From the NCBI GenBank assembly GCA_020051095.1, contig JAGVJN010000017.1, forward strand, positions 24,152 through 88,151: 64,000 nucleotides of DNA, written 5' to 3'. Positions 9,618-20,836 of this stretch are shown here, piece after piece. The translations under genes and the position numbers were made by a program. The notes under the pieces are model-generated. The model was given only the letters and a program-made list of their open reading frames with translations, did not search any database and was not told the origin of the DNA. The DNA is from Pseudomonadota bacterium. GTDB lineage: Bacteria > Pseudomonadota > Gammaproteobacteria > Legionellales > Legionellaceae. The first letter of the stretch is position 1. Each line of letters begins with the position of its first letter.

Positions 9618-9648
9618 GTGTTAAGCATGATATCATGCTGGTTAACAC
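9618..9648. other. Long inverted repeat in the icd-clpS intergenic region
   Basis: GTGTTAA plus GCATGAT pairs with ATCATGC plus TTAACAC, a 14-bp pairing with a three-base bulge on one side. The centre AGCATGATATCATGCT is a perfect palindrome. It lies 77 bases upstream of the clpS ATG in a 295-base gap. It could be a cruciform, a terminator of icd transcripts or a dyad operator; no T-run supports termination. Confidence 0.5.
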
Positions 9649-9793
9649 TCAACCACAAAGCTGCCTTCTTCTTATTTAGTAAGAGCAGATTTCATTCACC
9701 ACGACAATTTCTATCCTAACTTAGTTTTTAACCACTTAATCCATCCAGGGCTATACGTGAATCAAGTTGTCCATTATCTGCGCTCTGGAACGA

Positions 9794-9817
9794 TTGGCTG
9801 CTTATAAAAGCAGCCAA
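9794..9817 (-). terminator. Hairpin downstream of icd
   Basis: TTGGCTGCTT and AAGCAGCCAA form a perfect 10-bp stem with a 4-nt loop, 20 bases after the icd stop codon. No long T-run follows on the minus strand, so it may be a weak terminator or an mRNA-stabilising 3' hairpin. Confidence 0.55.
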
Positions 9818-9836
9818 TAGAGTCGATATCGGCCAA

Positions 9837-11096
9837 CTACTTCATGTTTTCAATGAGGACATCACCAAACTCAGAAGCACTGACACAGGTTGCATTATCC
9901 ATCAATCGCTCAAAATCATAGGTCACTTTACGGCTAGCAATTGCTCCATCCATGCCATGGATGATGAGATCAGCAGCTTCTAACCACCCTAAATGGCGCA
10001 ACATCATTTCAGCAGAAAGAATTAATGAGCCAGGGTTCACCTTGTTTTGGCCAGCATACTTAGGCGCTGTCCCGTGAGTTGCTTCAAAGACAGCCTCATT
10101 ATCGCCGATGTTAGCGCCGGGGGCTATACCAATGCCACCGACCTGAGCAGCCAATGCGTCTGAAATATAATCCCCATTTAGATTGAGCGTTGCAATGACA
10201 GAATAATCTTCCGGACGCAACAAGATTTGTTGTAAAAATGCATCGGCGATGACATCTTTAATGATAATCTGCTTACCTGTTTTTGGATTATCAAAAGCCA
10301 TCCACGGACCGCCTTCAAATAACGTCGCCCCAAACTCTTCAGCGGCAAGCTGATAACCCCAGTCTTTAAAGGCACCTTCGGTATATTTCATAATATTACC
10401 TTTATGAACTAAGGTGACTGAGTCCCGATCATTATCGATAGCATATTGAATAGCAGCTCTCACTAAGCGAGTGGTTCCTTGTTTCGAAACTGGCTTAATG
10501 CCGATACCACAGTTTTGTGGGAATCGGATATTGGTGACGCCCATCTCACCCGTTAGATAGCGAATTAATTTATCAGCTTCCGGCGTGCCGGCTTTCCATT
10601 CAATACCAGCGTATATATCTTCTGAATTTTCACGGAAGATAACCATGTCTGTTTTTTCGGGCGCCTTCACAGGGCTAGGAACCCCTTGAAAATAACGCAC
10701 CGGGCGCAAGCAGGTATATAAATCCAATTTTTGTCGAATGGCCACATTCAACGAACGAATACCGCCACCAACTGGCGTAGTTAAGGGCCCTTTAATGGCA
10801 ACAGCGTATTCCCGAATAGCATCGAGTGTTTCATCCGGTAACCATTGATCGTCGCCATAAACAGTCGTTGCTTTTTCGCCGGCATAAATTTCCATCCAAG
10901 CGATCTTCCGCTTTCCGCCATATGCTTTTGCAACAGCGGCGTCGACTACTTTTTTCATAACCGGGGTCACATCAACACCGATACCATCCCCTTCGATATA
11001 AGGTATGATTGGCTGGTCAGGAACAGACAAAGATAAGTCTGCATTCACTTTGATAGCTTGCCCTGTCGCCGGGATGGTGATTTTATCGTAAGACAT
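9837..11096 (-). CDS. icd: Isocitrate dehydrogenase (NADP-dependent)
   Basis: It converts isocitrate to 2-oxoglutarate in the TCA cycle. The 419 residues match E. coli Icd (416). The substrate and phosphorylation loop [20 protein letters not shown] holds the serine targeted by AceK in E. coli. Further motifs are [14 protein letters not shown], the catalytic Lys region [33 protein letters not shown] and [16 protein letters not shown]; the last belongs to the NADP-type adenosine pocket. GGAGAG precedes the ATG. It is transcribed alone, with a hairpin behind it. Confidence 0.97.
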   Translation of the reverse strand: MSYDKITIPATGQAIKVNADLSLSVPDQPIIPYIEGDGIGVDVTPVMKKVVDAAVAKAYGGKRKIAWMEIYAGEKATTVYGDDQWLPDETLDAIREYAVAIKGPLTTPVGGGIRSLNVAIRQKLDLYTCLRPVRYFQGVPSPVKAPEKTDMVIFRENSEDIYAGIEWKAGTPEADKLIRYLTGEMGVTNIRFPQNCGIGIKPVSKQGTTRLVRAAIQYAIDNDRDSVTLVHKGNIMKYTEGAFKDWGYQLAAEEFGATLFEGGPWMAFDNPKTGKQIIIKDVIADAFLQQILLRPEDYSVIATLNLNGDYISDALAAQVGGIGIAPGANIGDNEAVFEATHGTAPKYAGQNKVNPGSLILSAEMMLRHLGWLEAADLIIHGMDGAIASRKVTYDFERLMDNATCVSASEFGDVLIENMK

Positions 11097-11187
11097 AGAA
11101 CTCTCCGCACTAAAAAATTTGATCGGGTCAATATACCATGAGCTAGCCTATATTGCATCAATCAATGTGTATACCCGATTTATTTGA

Positions 11188-11391
11188 CGTGAACGTTTGC
11201 GTTTTTCGTCTGCGTTACCGAAAAACCTTAGCTCCAGCAATAAATTTTGATTAATATAGTAATAATTGAATGTATTCTGAATTGTTATTTTAAGATTGGA
11301 GCAATAAATATTTTTTTATCTATTTTTTAACCATTAATCTTTTCGTAGGCAATTGCTTCGGTAACGCAGACGAAAAACGCAAACGTTCACG
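11188..11391. repeat. Complete family-2 palindromic MITE-like element
   Basis: The 35-bp terminal inverted repeats (11188-11222 and 11357-11391) are identical. They begin CGTGAACGTTTGCG and end inward at GTCTGCGTTACCGAA. The roughly 135-base interior is AT-rich and holds no open frame. The element occupies most of the 394-base gap between icd and the rluE-like gene; outside it I see only a possible -10 box (11452-11457). A second complete copy is at 45003-45194 and single-ended copies at 33669-33704 and 39561-39595. Confidence 0.8.
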
Positions 11392-11451
11392 AATAAGTCT
11401 ATATATTTCTTGCATTGGTCGTAGAACGGGGCTTTCTCTCCTTTTTTGTCG

Positions 11452-11457
11452 TATAAT
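11452..11457 (+). promoter_or_regulatory. Possible -10 box of the rluE-like gene
   Basis: A consensus TATAAT sits 33 bases before the ATG at 11491. It also lies inside the apparent upstream extension of the frame, which argues that the TTG at 11446 is not the start. The -35 region is weak. Confidence 0.45.
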
Positions 11458-11490
11458 ACTATCACTGTTATTCATACATTAGCATCCTCC

Positions 11491-12021
11491 ATGGCGGATA
11501 TTATTTTACTTAACAAGCCCTTTGGCTTTCTTAGCCAATTTAGTGGTGAACCATCTGATAAGACGTTAGCGCAGCTTATTCAAAATCAACCCGGGTTTTA
11601 TCCAGCGGGTCGCCTCGATAAAAAGAGTGAAGGATTATTGTTACTCACTAATGATGGACGACTTCAGAATCAACTTTCACACCCAAAATTTGGCAAATTC
11701 AAACGCTATTGGGTGCAGGTTGAGGGAGAAATTAGCAGCGAACAATTAGACCCTTTAATCCACGGCTTAGCCCCCTTTTTACCCGCGCAGTGTCAGCCCA
11801 TTTCACCGCCACCACTTTGGCCAAGAAACCCACCCATTCGCGAGAGAAAAACCATTCCAACAAGCTGGATTGATATCCGCATACAAGAAGGAAAAAACCA
11901 CCAAATTCGACATATGACAGCAGCCATTGGTTTTCCGACCCTACGGTTAGTAAGATATCAAATAGGCGATTATAAACTAGGAACGCTTCAACCTGGGGAA
12001 TGGCGAAAAATAAGTGATTGA
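11491..12021 (+). CDS. rluE: RsuA/RluE-family rRNA pseudouridine synthase
   Basis: The protein isomerises a uridine in rRNA. RluE of E. coli modifies U2457 of 23S rRNA. The 176 residues begin MADIILLNKPFG, the typical RluE/RluF start without an S4 domain. The catalytic motif is PAGRLDKKSEGLLLLTNDG, with the catalytic Asp in GRLD. The later QEGKNHQIRHM and PTLRLVRYQIGDYKLG motifs are also present. The ATG at 11491 is preferred because the longer frame runs through a TATAAT. It converges on mreD with two bases between stops. The specific RluE assignment rests on size and motif spacing. Confidence 0.88.
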   Translation: MADIILLNKPFGFLSQFSGEPSDKTLAQLIQNQPGFYPAGRLDKKSEGLLLLTNDGRLQNQLSHPKFGKFKRYWVQVEGEISSEQLDPLIHGLAPFLPAQCQPISPPPLWPRNPPIRERKTIPTSWIDIRIQEGKNHQIRHMTAAIGFPTLRLVRYQIGDYKLGTLQPGEWRKISD

Positions 12022-12023
12022 TT

Positions 12024-12484
12024 TTAAGCCATTATTCTTTTCGGACCAAAATACAAATGCACTAAAGGCCAGCAAGCAGCGGAACTTAACGCCCCTAAGA
12101 ACAGGGGTGTCCAAGCAATGGTATTACTAAACAACCAACCGATTAGAGCGAATAGCGAGTTATTCAGTAACACTAAGAAAAAGATGATCAAAAACTGTTG
12201 GGGCTCGGGAAAAAATTGAAATCGCATTGAACGCTTAAACATCACCAGACAAGTGAGTAACACGGGTAATGCATTTTGGCCAAGCACATTGGCGTGCATC
12301 ACATCCAGTAATAAACAAACAAACAATAGCAGGGACACATAGAAATAAGCATTTGCAAACAGCTGCAGGTATAGAAAGATTAGCAAAACAAATTGTGGTC
12401 GAAGCGGTGCAATAATTTCAGGTACCGGAAAAATAGAGATTGTCACGGCAAATAGCAACGCTAGGGCAATACGCTGAACAAAAC

Positions 12485-12488
<4 letters not shown>
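12024..12488 (-). CDS. mreD: Rod shape-determining protein MreD
   Basis: MreD is an integral membrane protein of the MreBCD elongasome. The 154 residues are almost entirely hydrophobic, with about five membrane segments, and the pattern SIFPVPEIIAPLRPQFVLLIFLY is characteristic near residue 20-40. It overlaps the mreC stop by 4 bases (ATGA type), so translation is coupled. It is the last gene of mreBCD. Confidence 0.93.
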
Positions 12489-14531
<2,043 letters not shown>

Positions 14532-14584
14532 CTATACATTCTTGCCAATAATTAATAGTGAAGCTCGCTAAAAATGAAATAACC

Positions 14585-16222
14585 ATGGATGAAAACTACA
14601 AGCATCAATCAAATCTTATTCGGTACCAACTGTTACGCGCCCGGGTCAATAAATACACCCTACTTGGATTGATCTTATCATTGATTTCTATATTAATCGC
14701 ATCCCTGATTGTGTCTTGGCAACTCACAGGACATATCACGTTAGAGGGGATCATCCTTGCACATAAAACAAATCCAGCCTTATGGTTTCTCGACATCACC
14801 CCTTTTATGTTCACATACTGGGGTCAACGTTTCTTTTATAGCTTGGTGTGGGAAGCTGATTCGATTATCGAAACCAGTACGAACAAGTTCGAACAATTCA
14901 CCAAAGAGCTAGAAAATAAACTTAAAATGTCGTCCATGTTTGACAAAATAACAGGCCTACCGAACCAGGACTATCTCCTCCAGTATTGTGAAAAAGCCGC
15001 CGCCGCTTGTGATGAAGACGATTCAATTTTATTTTTAGTGGTAGCCGTTAGTAATTTACAATTTATCCAATTTCATAAATCCGGTTCGGATGTGGCTAAT
15101 AGTTTAAGGATATTTTCCGATCACCTAACCAAAGCTGTCCAACAACCAACCGTGGCCGCGCTATCTTCCGAGCTCCCCTTCATTGCAAGGCTTTACAGCA
15201 ATGATTTTGCGATAGTTATTCCTCGATATAATAATTTCGCCCCCCATGAAGAGGTTTTGAAGAAGCTGAGCACTTTGTTTTCTTTGAATGAAAAAGACGA
15301 TGAACAAATCATTAAATATAACCCAATTATCGGGGCAACGATTTATCCCAATATTAGTAAAGAGCCAACCTCTCTCATCAGCCATGGCTTAATTGCCATT
15401 TCTCAAGCAATTAATCGACATGAGCAGTATGCGCTTTATGATCCACAATCAACAGAAGCATATCAAGCGCAACCGTTAATTTTAAATGAAGTAAAAAATG
15501 CCATTGAAAACCGAGATATACAAATCTATTTCCAACCCACCTATGATTTTAATACCTTAGAAATTATAGGTGCTGAAGCATTAGTCCGAATTACCAATAC
15601 TGAATTTGGCATTTTGGATGCTAGCCAGTTTATTAATATGCTAGAAGGCACATCGCTCATCCAACAATATAGTTATTATGTGTTAGATGTGGCCATCCAA
15701 CAAATCGCCACATGCCACCAAGCAGGACATCGTATTTTTATTACCGTCAATTTATCGATTGATGATATCCAGGATACCCGTATCGTTAACTATATTGCCA
15801 CGTTAATCAAGCAATATAATATCGACCCCCACTATCTACATCTTGATTTCAGTGAAAAAGCCATTGTCGCTGATTTCGCAAGAACGCTAAAAACGTTAAC
15901 GCCTCTTGCCACCATGGGCGTTGGTATTGCTGTCGATGACTTTTGTAGCGGCTACTCATCATTCGTTTACCTAAATAATCTCCCAATTAACGAGCTAAAA
16001 ATTGATAAATATTTCGTCATGAATATGGAAAGCGATACTGCCAAAATGAGAATGGTCAAAGCCATTGTTGCTCTGGCAGACATTTTTTCAATACGAGTCA
16101 GTGCCGAAGGGGTTGAATCAAAGAATATTGTTGAAAAACTGACATCCATGGGGTGCACCCGTGGCAAAGGCTATTTTTTCTCTGAAGCAGTTTCTAAAGA
16201 AGATTTTGAACGCATGCTATAG
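14585..16222 (+). CDS. Membrane-anchored EAL-domain protein with degenerate GGDEF
   Basis: EAL domains hydrolyse cyclic-di-GMP. From the ATG at 14585 the protein has 545 residues: two membrane segments near 25-45 and 65-85, a degenerate GGDEF-like middle (RLYSNDFAIVIP in place of GGDEF), and a C-terminal EAL domain. Catalytic motifs kept are GAEALVR, the Asn in VNLS, AVDDFCSGYSS with both metal-binding Asp, the Lys in LKIDKYF and AEGVES. The usual QGY glutamine is a lysine (RGKGYFFS). Activity is likely but not certain. A GTG at 14558 is an alternative start; neither has a clear ribosome site. It converges with pilU. Confidence 0.88.
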   Translation: MDENYKHQSNLIRYQLLRARVNKYTLLGLILSLISILIASLIVSWQLTGHITLEGIILAHKTNPALWFLDITPFMFTYWGQRFFYSLVWEADSIIETSTNKFEQFTKELENKLKMSSMFDKITGLPNQDYLLQYCEKAAAACDEDDSILFLVVAVSNLQFIQFHKSGSDVANSLRIFSDHLTKAVQQPTVAALSSELPFIARLYSNDFAIVIPRYNNFAPHEEVLKKLSTLFSLNEKDDEQIIKYNPIIGATIYPNISKEPTSLISHGLIAISQAINRHEQYALYDPQSTEAYQAQPLILNEVKNAIENRDIQIYFQPTYDFNTLEIIGAEALVRITNTEFGILDASQFINMLEGTSLIQQYSYYVLDVAIQQIATCHQAGHRIFITVNLSIDDIQDTRIVNYIATLIKQYNIDPHYLHLDFSEKAIVADFARTLKTLTPLATMGVGIAVDDFCSGYSSFVYLNNLPINELKIDKYFVMNMESDTAKMRMVKAIVALADIFSIRVSAEGVESKNIVEKLTSMGCTRGKGYFFSEAVSKEDFERML

Positions 16223-16224
16223 AT

Positions 16225-17340
16225 TTATTGCTCATCCTCTTCTTCAATCTTCAGCTTGCTATCCCCATCCAGGTTTTTGCCTTTTTCGGATAAACGAATT
16301 TTTAAGCCGACATTATTTTTCGAATCGGCAAAACGAATCGCATTTTCTTCTGAGATTTCTCCGGCGAAATACAAATCTAGCAATGCTTGGTCAAAAGTTT
16401 GCATGCCCAACTCACGACTTCGCTCCATGACCTCTTTGATTTCATCAACTTTTCCCTTTTTTATTAAATCCGCAATATAGGGTGAGTTTAACAAAATTTC
16501 GACGGCTGGCACCCGTTGATCTTTAAGGCCAGGTATTAAGCGCAAGGAAATGACTGCTTTTAAGTTGAGGGATAAATCCAGTAATAAATGCTGCTTTGCA
16601 TCAGAGGGGAAGAAATTAATGACGCGCTCCATGGCTTGGTTTGCATTGTTGGCATGCAATGTCGATAAACATAAATGGCCTGTCTCCGCATAAGCAATAG
16701 CATGTTTCATTGTATCTCTATCGCGAATTTCCCCAATTAAAATGACATCAGGGGCCTCGCGCATCGCATTTTTTAGCGCGTTGGCAAAGGAGAGTGTGTC
16801 TAATCCTACTTCACGTTGATCCACAATCGATTTTTTATGGTGGTGTAAGTATTCTATGGGATCTTCGATGGTTAAAATATGGCTGCGATGGTTTTCGTTT
16901 CGAAAATTGATCATCGAGGCAAGCGTTGTTGATTTACCAGAGCTGGTTGAACCAACTACTAATACCAATCCACGCATTTCCATGATAATTGATTCAAGAA
17001 TTTTAGGTAATTTCAGCTTTTCTAGTGACAAAATCTCTTCGCGAATGTATCGAATTACAATGGCTTTTTCACCTCGCTGACGAAAAACATTGATACGAAA
17101 TCGGCCAATATTGGCGAGTGATAGTGCCATATTCAATTCTAAATTTCGTTCAAACTCCACTTTTTGATCATCGGTCAAAAGAGACTCAACCAACTCCGAC
17201 ATTTGTTGTGGTTTCATCGGAGTTTTGCCAACCGGTGCGATTTGTCCCTCAATTTTGATACTAGGCGGCGCACCCACTGAAAAAAATAAATCAGAGGCGT
17301 TTTTATCAACCATCAAACGAAAAAAGGGCGTTATATCCAT
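16225..17340 (-). CDS. pilU: Type IV pilus retraction ATPase PilU
   Basis: PilU is the accessory retraction motor of type IV pili that works with PilT. The 371 residues begin with the PilU-type MDITPFFRLMVDKNASDLFFS. The Walker A GSTSSGKST is at 130-138. The Asp box ILTIEDPIEY, Walker B region APDVILIGEIRDRDTM and the ETGHLCLSTLHANNANQA His box follow. It ends in an acidic tail (KIEEEDEQ). PilU is chosen over PilT from the start and the tail. No pilT is in the window. Family-3 repeat copy A lies upstream. Confidence 0.93.
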   Translation of the reverse strand: MDITPFFRLMVDKNASDLFFSVGAPPSIKIEGQIAPVGKTPMKPQQMSELVESLLTDDQKVEFERNLELNMALSLANIGRFRINVFRQRGEKAIVIRYIREEILSLEKLKLPKILESIIMEMRGLVLVVGSTSSGKSTTLASMINFRNENHRSHILTIEDPIEYLHHHKKSIVDQREVGLDTLSFANALKNAMREAPDVILIGEIRDRDTMKHAIAYAETGHLCLSTLHANNANQAMERVINFFPSDAKQHLLLDLSLNLKAVISLRLIPGLKDQRVPAVEILLNSPYIADLIKKGKVDEIKEVMERSRELGMQTFDQALLDLYFAGEISEENAIRFADSKNNVGLKIRLSEKGKNLDGDSKLKIEEEDEQ

Positions 17341-17465
17341 ATCGTTTATCCATTTTTATTTTGGCAATGTCCCTATCGTTTCACGAACAGCAAAACATCG
17401 ACGCTTTTTGGAGCGTTCTCTATAAGTTTAGACATCGTTTTGCTATTGAGCAAATCCAGCTTTTG

Positions 17466-17600
17466 CAGGACTTCTAAATCACTTGCTTCCTGTTCCCTTC
17501 TCCCCAGATATGGGGAGAAGATGTCCAAAGGGCAGATGATGGGTTGCTGAATCGAAGTTATTATTCTGATGTATAGCCGATTCCGTTTGAGATGCTTGTG
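17466..17600. repeat. Family-3 intergenic repeat, copy A
   Basis: The core is a CTTCTCCCC/GGGGAGAAG hairpin followed by TCCAAAGGGCAGATGATGGG, then TTGCTGAATCGAAGTTATTA and a conserved tail ending near GAGATGCTTG. The same order occurs at 23602-23735, 32977-33100 and 39647-39777. This copy lies between divergent pilU and the membrane gene at 17648. An 84-codon open frame crosses it on the minus strand but has no coding support. Confidence 0.75.
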
Positions 17601-17647
17601 ATGAGCTATACTCAAAGTAGAATCCATCCAACCAAGCAGGTCATATT

Positions 17648-18232
17648 ATGAGTAAGGAAGATTTAGCGATGCAAATTAGCAATGCTCGCCTGATATGTGC
17701 CATTTATTTTGGGCTATTAGCCGTTGTTGCTACAATCGTTATCGACACGTCCCTATATCTGCTGGGTGTTGAAGAGATGATCCCGATGTTTTGGGCAGTT
17801 ATTCTTGCCACCGTTACTGCCGCAAGTTTTGGCGCACTGTTTGGTGAAAAAATCATTCATGTCGAACGTCAACATGCAAGCCGCTCTTTTCAATGGGGTT
17901 TTATCATGACCCTCGCCGCTTTACCGGTTTACGATTTAGGATTTTTCATTTTAATGCATATGCACCAACCCGAAACCTTCCGTGGTGAGACAGTCGCAGG
18001 AATGTTTGGCCTCTATGGCGTATTGTTGCTTTATAGTTTCGCGCTCGTTGGCTTATGGCTAGCCATTGTCGCGGGTTTTGCTGCAATGTATCTGCGCTCA
18101 AAGCTGGTATATGACATACTCGACACCGATGAATATGAAATCAACGCGTCCGTCAAAGGCCATTCTAAAACAGCAGCTAACATGCCAAATGATGAGAAAG
18201 GAAGTCACGATTCCACAAAGAATTGCGCTTGA
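17648..18232 (+). CDS. Four-helix inner-membrane protein of unknown function
   Basis: I do not recognise this 194-residue protein. It has four strong hydrophobic segments, near residues 15-37, 45-65, 85-105 and 120-150, and a polar C-terminal tail (about 155-194) that would be cytoplasmic if the N-terminus is. The loop between helices 2 and 3 (GEKIIHVERQHASR) is charged. It starts right after family-3 repeat copy A and precedes the nuclease gene by 70 bases in the same direction. No catalytic motif is visible. Confidence 0.75.
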   Translation: MSKEDLAMQISNARLICAIYFGLLAVVATIVIDTSLYLLGVEEMIPMFWAVILATVTAASFGALFGEKIIHVERQHASRSFQWGFIMTLAALPVYDLGFFILMHMHQPETFRGETVAGMFGLYGVLLLYSFALVGLWLAIVAGFAAMYLRSKLVYDILDTDEYEINASVKGHSKTAANMPNDEKGSHDSTKNCA

Positions 18233-18301
18233 AATTAGTTTACGCCATAATGCTAGGCAGAACTGGAGTTCACACTTCTGAAATACTGCCACAGGCTTTT
18301 T

Positions 18302-20836
18302 ATGTCTCCATTATATGACCTGTTATCAACCGACGCGACGATTGTCACACCTAACCAACGACTTGCCCAAATTCTCATTCAACAATGGAGTAACCAGCAA
18401 CATAATACAGTCACCCAATATCCACACTGCTATGCCTATACTATTTGGCTACGTCATTCATTTAATCAAGTCATTGCAAAGACCCCTGCTTCGTCTCATC
18501 CAATTTTAATTGATAACTTATCGGCTGTTCGCCTCTGGCATAAACTGATGATCGAACAGGGGCATACGAATAGCAGTATCACCTTGGCAGAAAATCTCTA
18601 TCAAGCTTGGTGTCAATGCCAAGCCTATCGATGCACCATTGATTTCGATCAATTCAATTACAATCACCAAACACTCTGGTTTGCAAAGCTGGCCAAACAA
18701 TTTGAAGCCTATCTGAAAGGAGCCAATCTGATCGTTGAATCGCAGCTAGCCGATTTTCTCTGCCATCACGCCAATGTGTTTGCTAAAAAGCATTTGATTT
18801 TTGCCTGCTTTGATCAACTGACTCCACAACAGTTATATTTGTTTGATTGCTTGACGAAACAAGGTATACAAATAGACCAACGTGATGTTGACCGCAAACC
18901 AGCTGTCAAATTAGGTAAGGTAACCTTAGCGGATACTAACCAGGAAAACCAAGCCTGGATCGATTGGCTGGTCAACCAACACCAATCGGGCAAGCAATCC
19001 ATTGCTGTGATACTTCCCAACTTGCAAGAGTGTGCAAAAGACATCCAAAGGCTGCTTCGATATCATTTTAAACCTGAACAATTTAATATTTCGATGGGAC
19101 AATCACTGCTGGATTTCCCCCTGATAAGCCAAGCTTTAGTGTTATTAAAGCCAGCAACCCGAACATTTTCTAGTCTTGATATCCGCATCTTCTTAACATC
19201 GCCGTTTATAAAGGGTAGTCAGAGCGAATGGTTAAACCGGGCATTGCTTTTAGAAACGAATCGCCAACTCAAACAAACGGTCATAGCGAAAGAAATATGG
19301 AACACACTTATCGAAAAACACTGCCCAAGCCTTCATCAACTTTTTCAGGGCCTTCCCTCCTATCCTGAAAAAGCGTTACCCAGTGAATGGGCGAACCACT
19401 TTCATCAACGATTAAACCATTTTGGCTTTCCTGGGGATTATGGGCTCACGTCAACGCTTTATCAATGTTATGAAAAATGGCTGGGTGTTTTAACTGACTA
19501 TGCCCAATTTGATCGCATCGAATCCGCTCTCAACGTGAATGAGGCCATCGAACTTCTGCAAATGCACTTAACAAGGACCATCTTTCAACCACAATCGGCC
19601 ATGTCGACCATCCAAATCCTGGGGATGTTGGAGGCAGCCGGTTGTGAATTTGATGCCTTGTGGATGGCAGGACTGACGGATTTAACTCTGCCTGCCACCG
19701 GTCAACTAACCCCTTTTATTCCCATCCCCCTTCAACAAAAATTGGGGATGCCTTATGCCTCTCAAGCAAAAGAATATGATATCGCCCAAAAACGACTAAA
19801 CCGCTTTCACCATAGTTGTGAGGAGTTTGTCGTTAGCTTCGCCCATTTAAGTGATGACCGACCCAACATGCCCAGTCCATTAATAAGCCCCTATCCTGAG
19901 CTGGAAATTCAATTGTCCTCACAGAAAAACAAGCATCCACTCAATTGGCAAACCTATACGGATCCTCAAACAATACCACTGCAAGAAGGCGAAAGTATCC
20001 GCGGCGGTTCTCGTATCCTAGCGAATCAAGCACAATGCCCTTTTAAAGCGTTTGCTGCCCACCGATTAGGGATTCAAGACAGTGAAAAAGCCATTGATGG
20101 GCTTGATAATCGTGAAAAGGGAACCTTAATACATCTAATTTTACAAACAATATGGCAGAAAATAGAAAGCCAAAATACGTTGAATACGATGAATCGAGAA
20201 ACCCTGGTGCAATTGATTAACGAAACTATCAATCGTTGTGTATCCCAAGTATTTAACCAACCCCAAACTGACTTTGAAAAATCAGTCATCGCCTTAGAAA
20301 GACATAAGTTAAGCAAATTAATCTTAAGCGTACTTGAAGAAGATAAAAAAAGACCCCCTTTTCATCTTACTGCCGTTGAGCAAACCTGTAAGTATGACTT
20401 TGAACAGTTTTCCATCAAGCTAAAATTTGACCGACTCGATACCACGTTAGAAGATGGCAGCAAATGGATAATTGATTATAAATCAACGATTCCAAGTGGT
20501 ACACCCTGGCTAGATGACAGGCCAGATGATTCACAATTGCTATTATATGCCCTACTCGATGAAGATATCCGCACGATCAGTTATATGCAAGTGCAGACAG
20601 GCGATGTTAAGCATCGGGGTTTTGCAGAACACCCACCGCCTATCCATGGTATCTCTGCTGCCAAAAAGAAGACTTGGGCAGATTATCGACTACAATGGAA
20701 AAGCGTGGTAAACGAACTTGCCAATGAATTTTCTCATGGGGTTGTTCGCCCGCACCCCAAAAAAAATACAATCTGCCTCACCTGCCCTTATGGCCAATTA
20801 TGCCGCTATCCTTTACAAACAGAGGATAGTGAATGA
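18302..20836 (+). CDS. AddB-like PD-(D/E)XK nuclease, probable DNA repair protein
   Basis: The 844-residue protein belongs to the RecB/AddB-type nuclease family seen as a stand-alone probable DNA repair protein in proteobacteria. The N-terminal three quarters resembles an inactivated helicase (VTPNQRLAQ start, LGMLEAAGCEFDALWMAGL in the middle). The C-terminal nuclease core is KWIIDYKS near residues 722-728. Four cysteines fit an AddB/Cas4-type iron-sulfur staple: one in QAQCPFKAF (about 579) and three in CLTCPYGQLC (825, 828, 834). No addA partner is adjacent. Its stop overlaps the next start by 4 bases (ATGA), the first link in a coupled four-gene run. Confidence 0.85.
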   Translation: MSPLYDLLSTDATIVTPNQRLAQILIQQWSNQQHNTVTQYPHCYAYTIWLRHSFNQVIAKTPASSHPILIDNLSAVRLWHKLMIEQGHTNSSITLAENLYQAWCQCQAYRCTIDFDQFNYNHQTLWFAKLAKQFEAYLKGANLIVESQLADFLCHHANVFAKKHLIFACFDQLTPQQLYLFDCLTKQGIQIDQRDVDRKPAVKLGKVTLADTNQENQAWIDWLVNQHQSGKQSIAVILPNLQECAKDIQRLLRYHFKPEQFNISMGQSLLDFPLISQALVLLKPATRTFSSLDIRIFLTSPFIKGSQSEWLNRALLLETNRQLKQTVIAKEIWNTLIEKHCPSLHQLFQGLPSYPEKALPSEWANHFHQRLNHFGFPGDYGLTSTLYQCYEKWLGVLTDYAQFDRIESALNVNEAIELLQMHLTRTIFQPQSAMSTIQILGMLEAAGCEFDALWMAGLTDLTLPATGQLTPFIPIPLQQKLGMPYASQAKEYDIAQKRLNRFHHSCEEFVVSFAHLSDDRPNMPSPLISPYPELEIQLSSQKNKHPLNWQTYTDPQTIPLQEGESIRGGSRILANQAQCPFKAFAAHRLGIQDSEKAIDGLDNREKGTLIHLILQTIWQKIESQNTLNTMNRETLVQLINETINRCVSQVFNQPQTDFEKSVIALERHKLSKLILSVLEEDKKRPPFHLTAVEQTCKYDFEQFSIKLKFDRLDTTLEDGSKWIIDYKSTIPSGTPWLDDRPDDSQLLLYALLDEDIRTISYMQVQTGDVKHRGFAEHPPPIHGISAAKKKTWADYRLQWKSVVNELANEFSHGVVRPHPKKNTICLTCPYGQLCRYPLQTEDSE

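Noticed and set aside
11446..11490. Upstream extension of the rluE-like gene from a TTG
   Set aside because: The extension contains a TATAAT promoter-like box and no homology; the family starts at MADIILLNKP.
17373..17627. 84-codon minus-strand frame between pilU and the membrane gene
   Set aside because: Most of it is family-3 repeat copy A, and the same peptide pattern appears at copy C simply because the DNA repeats.
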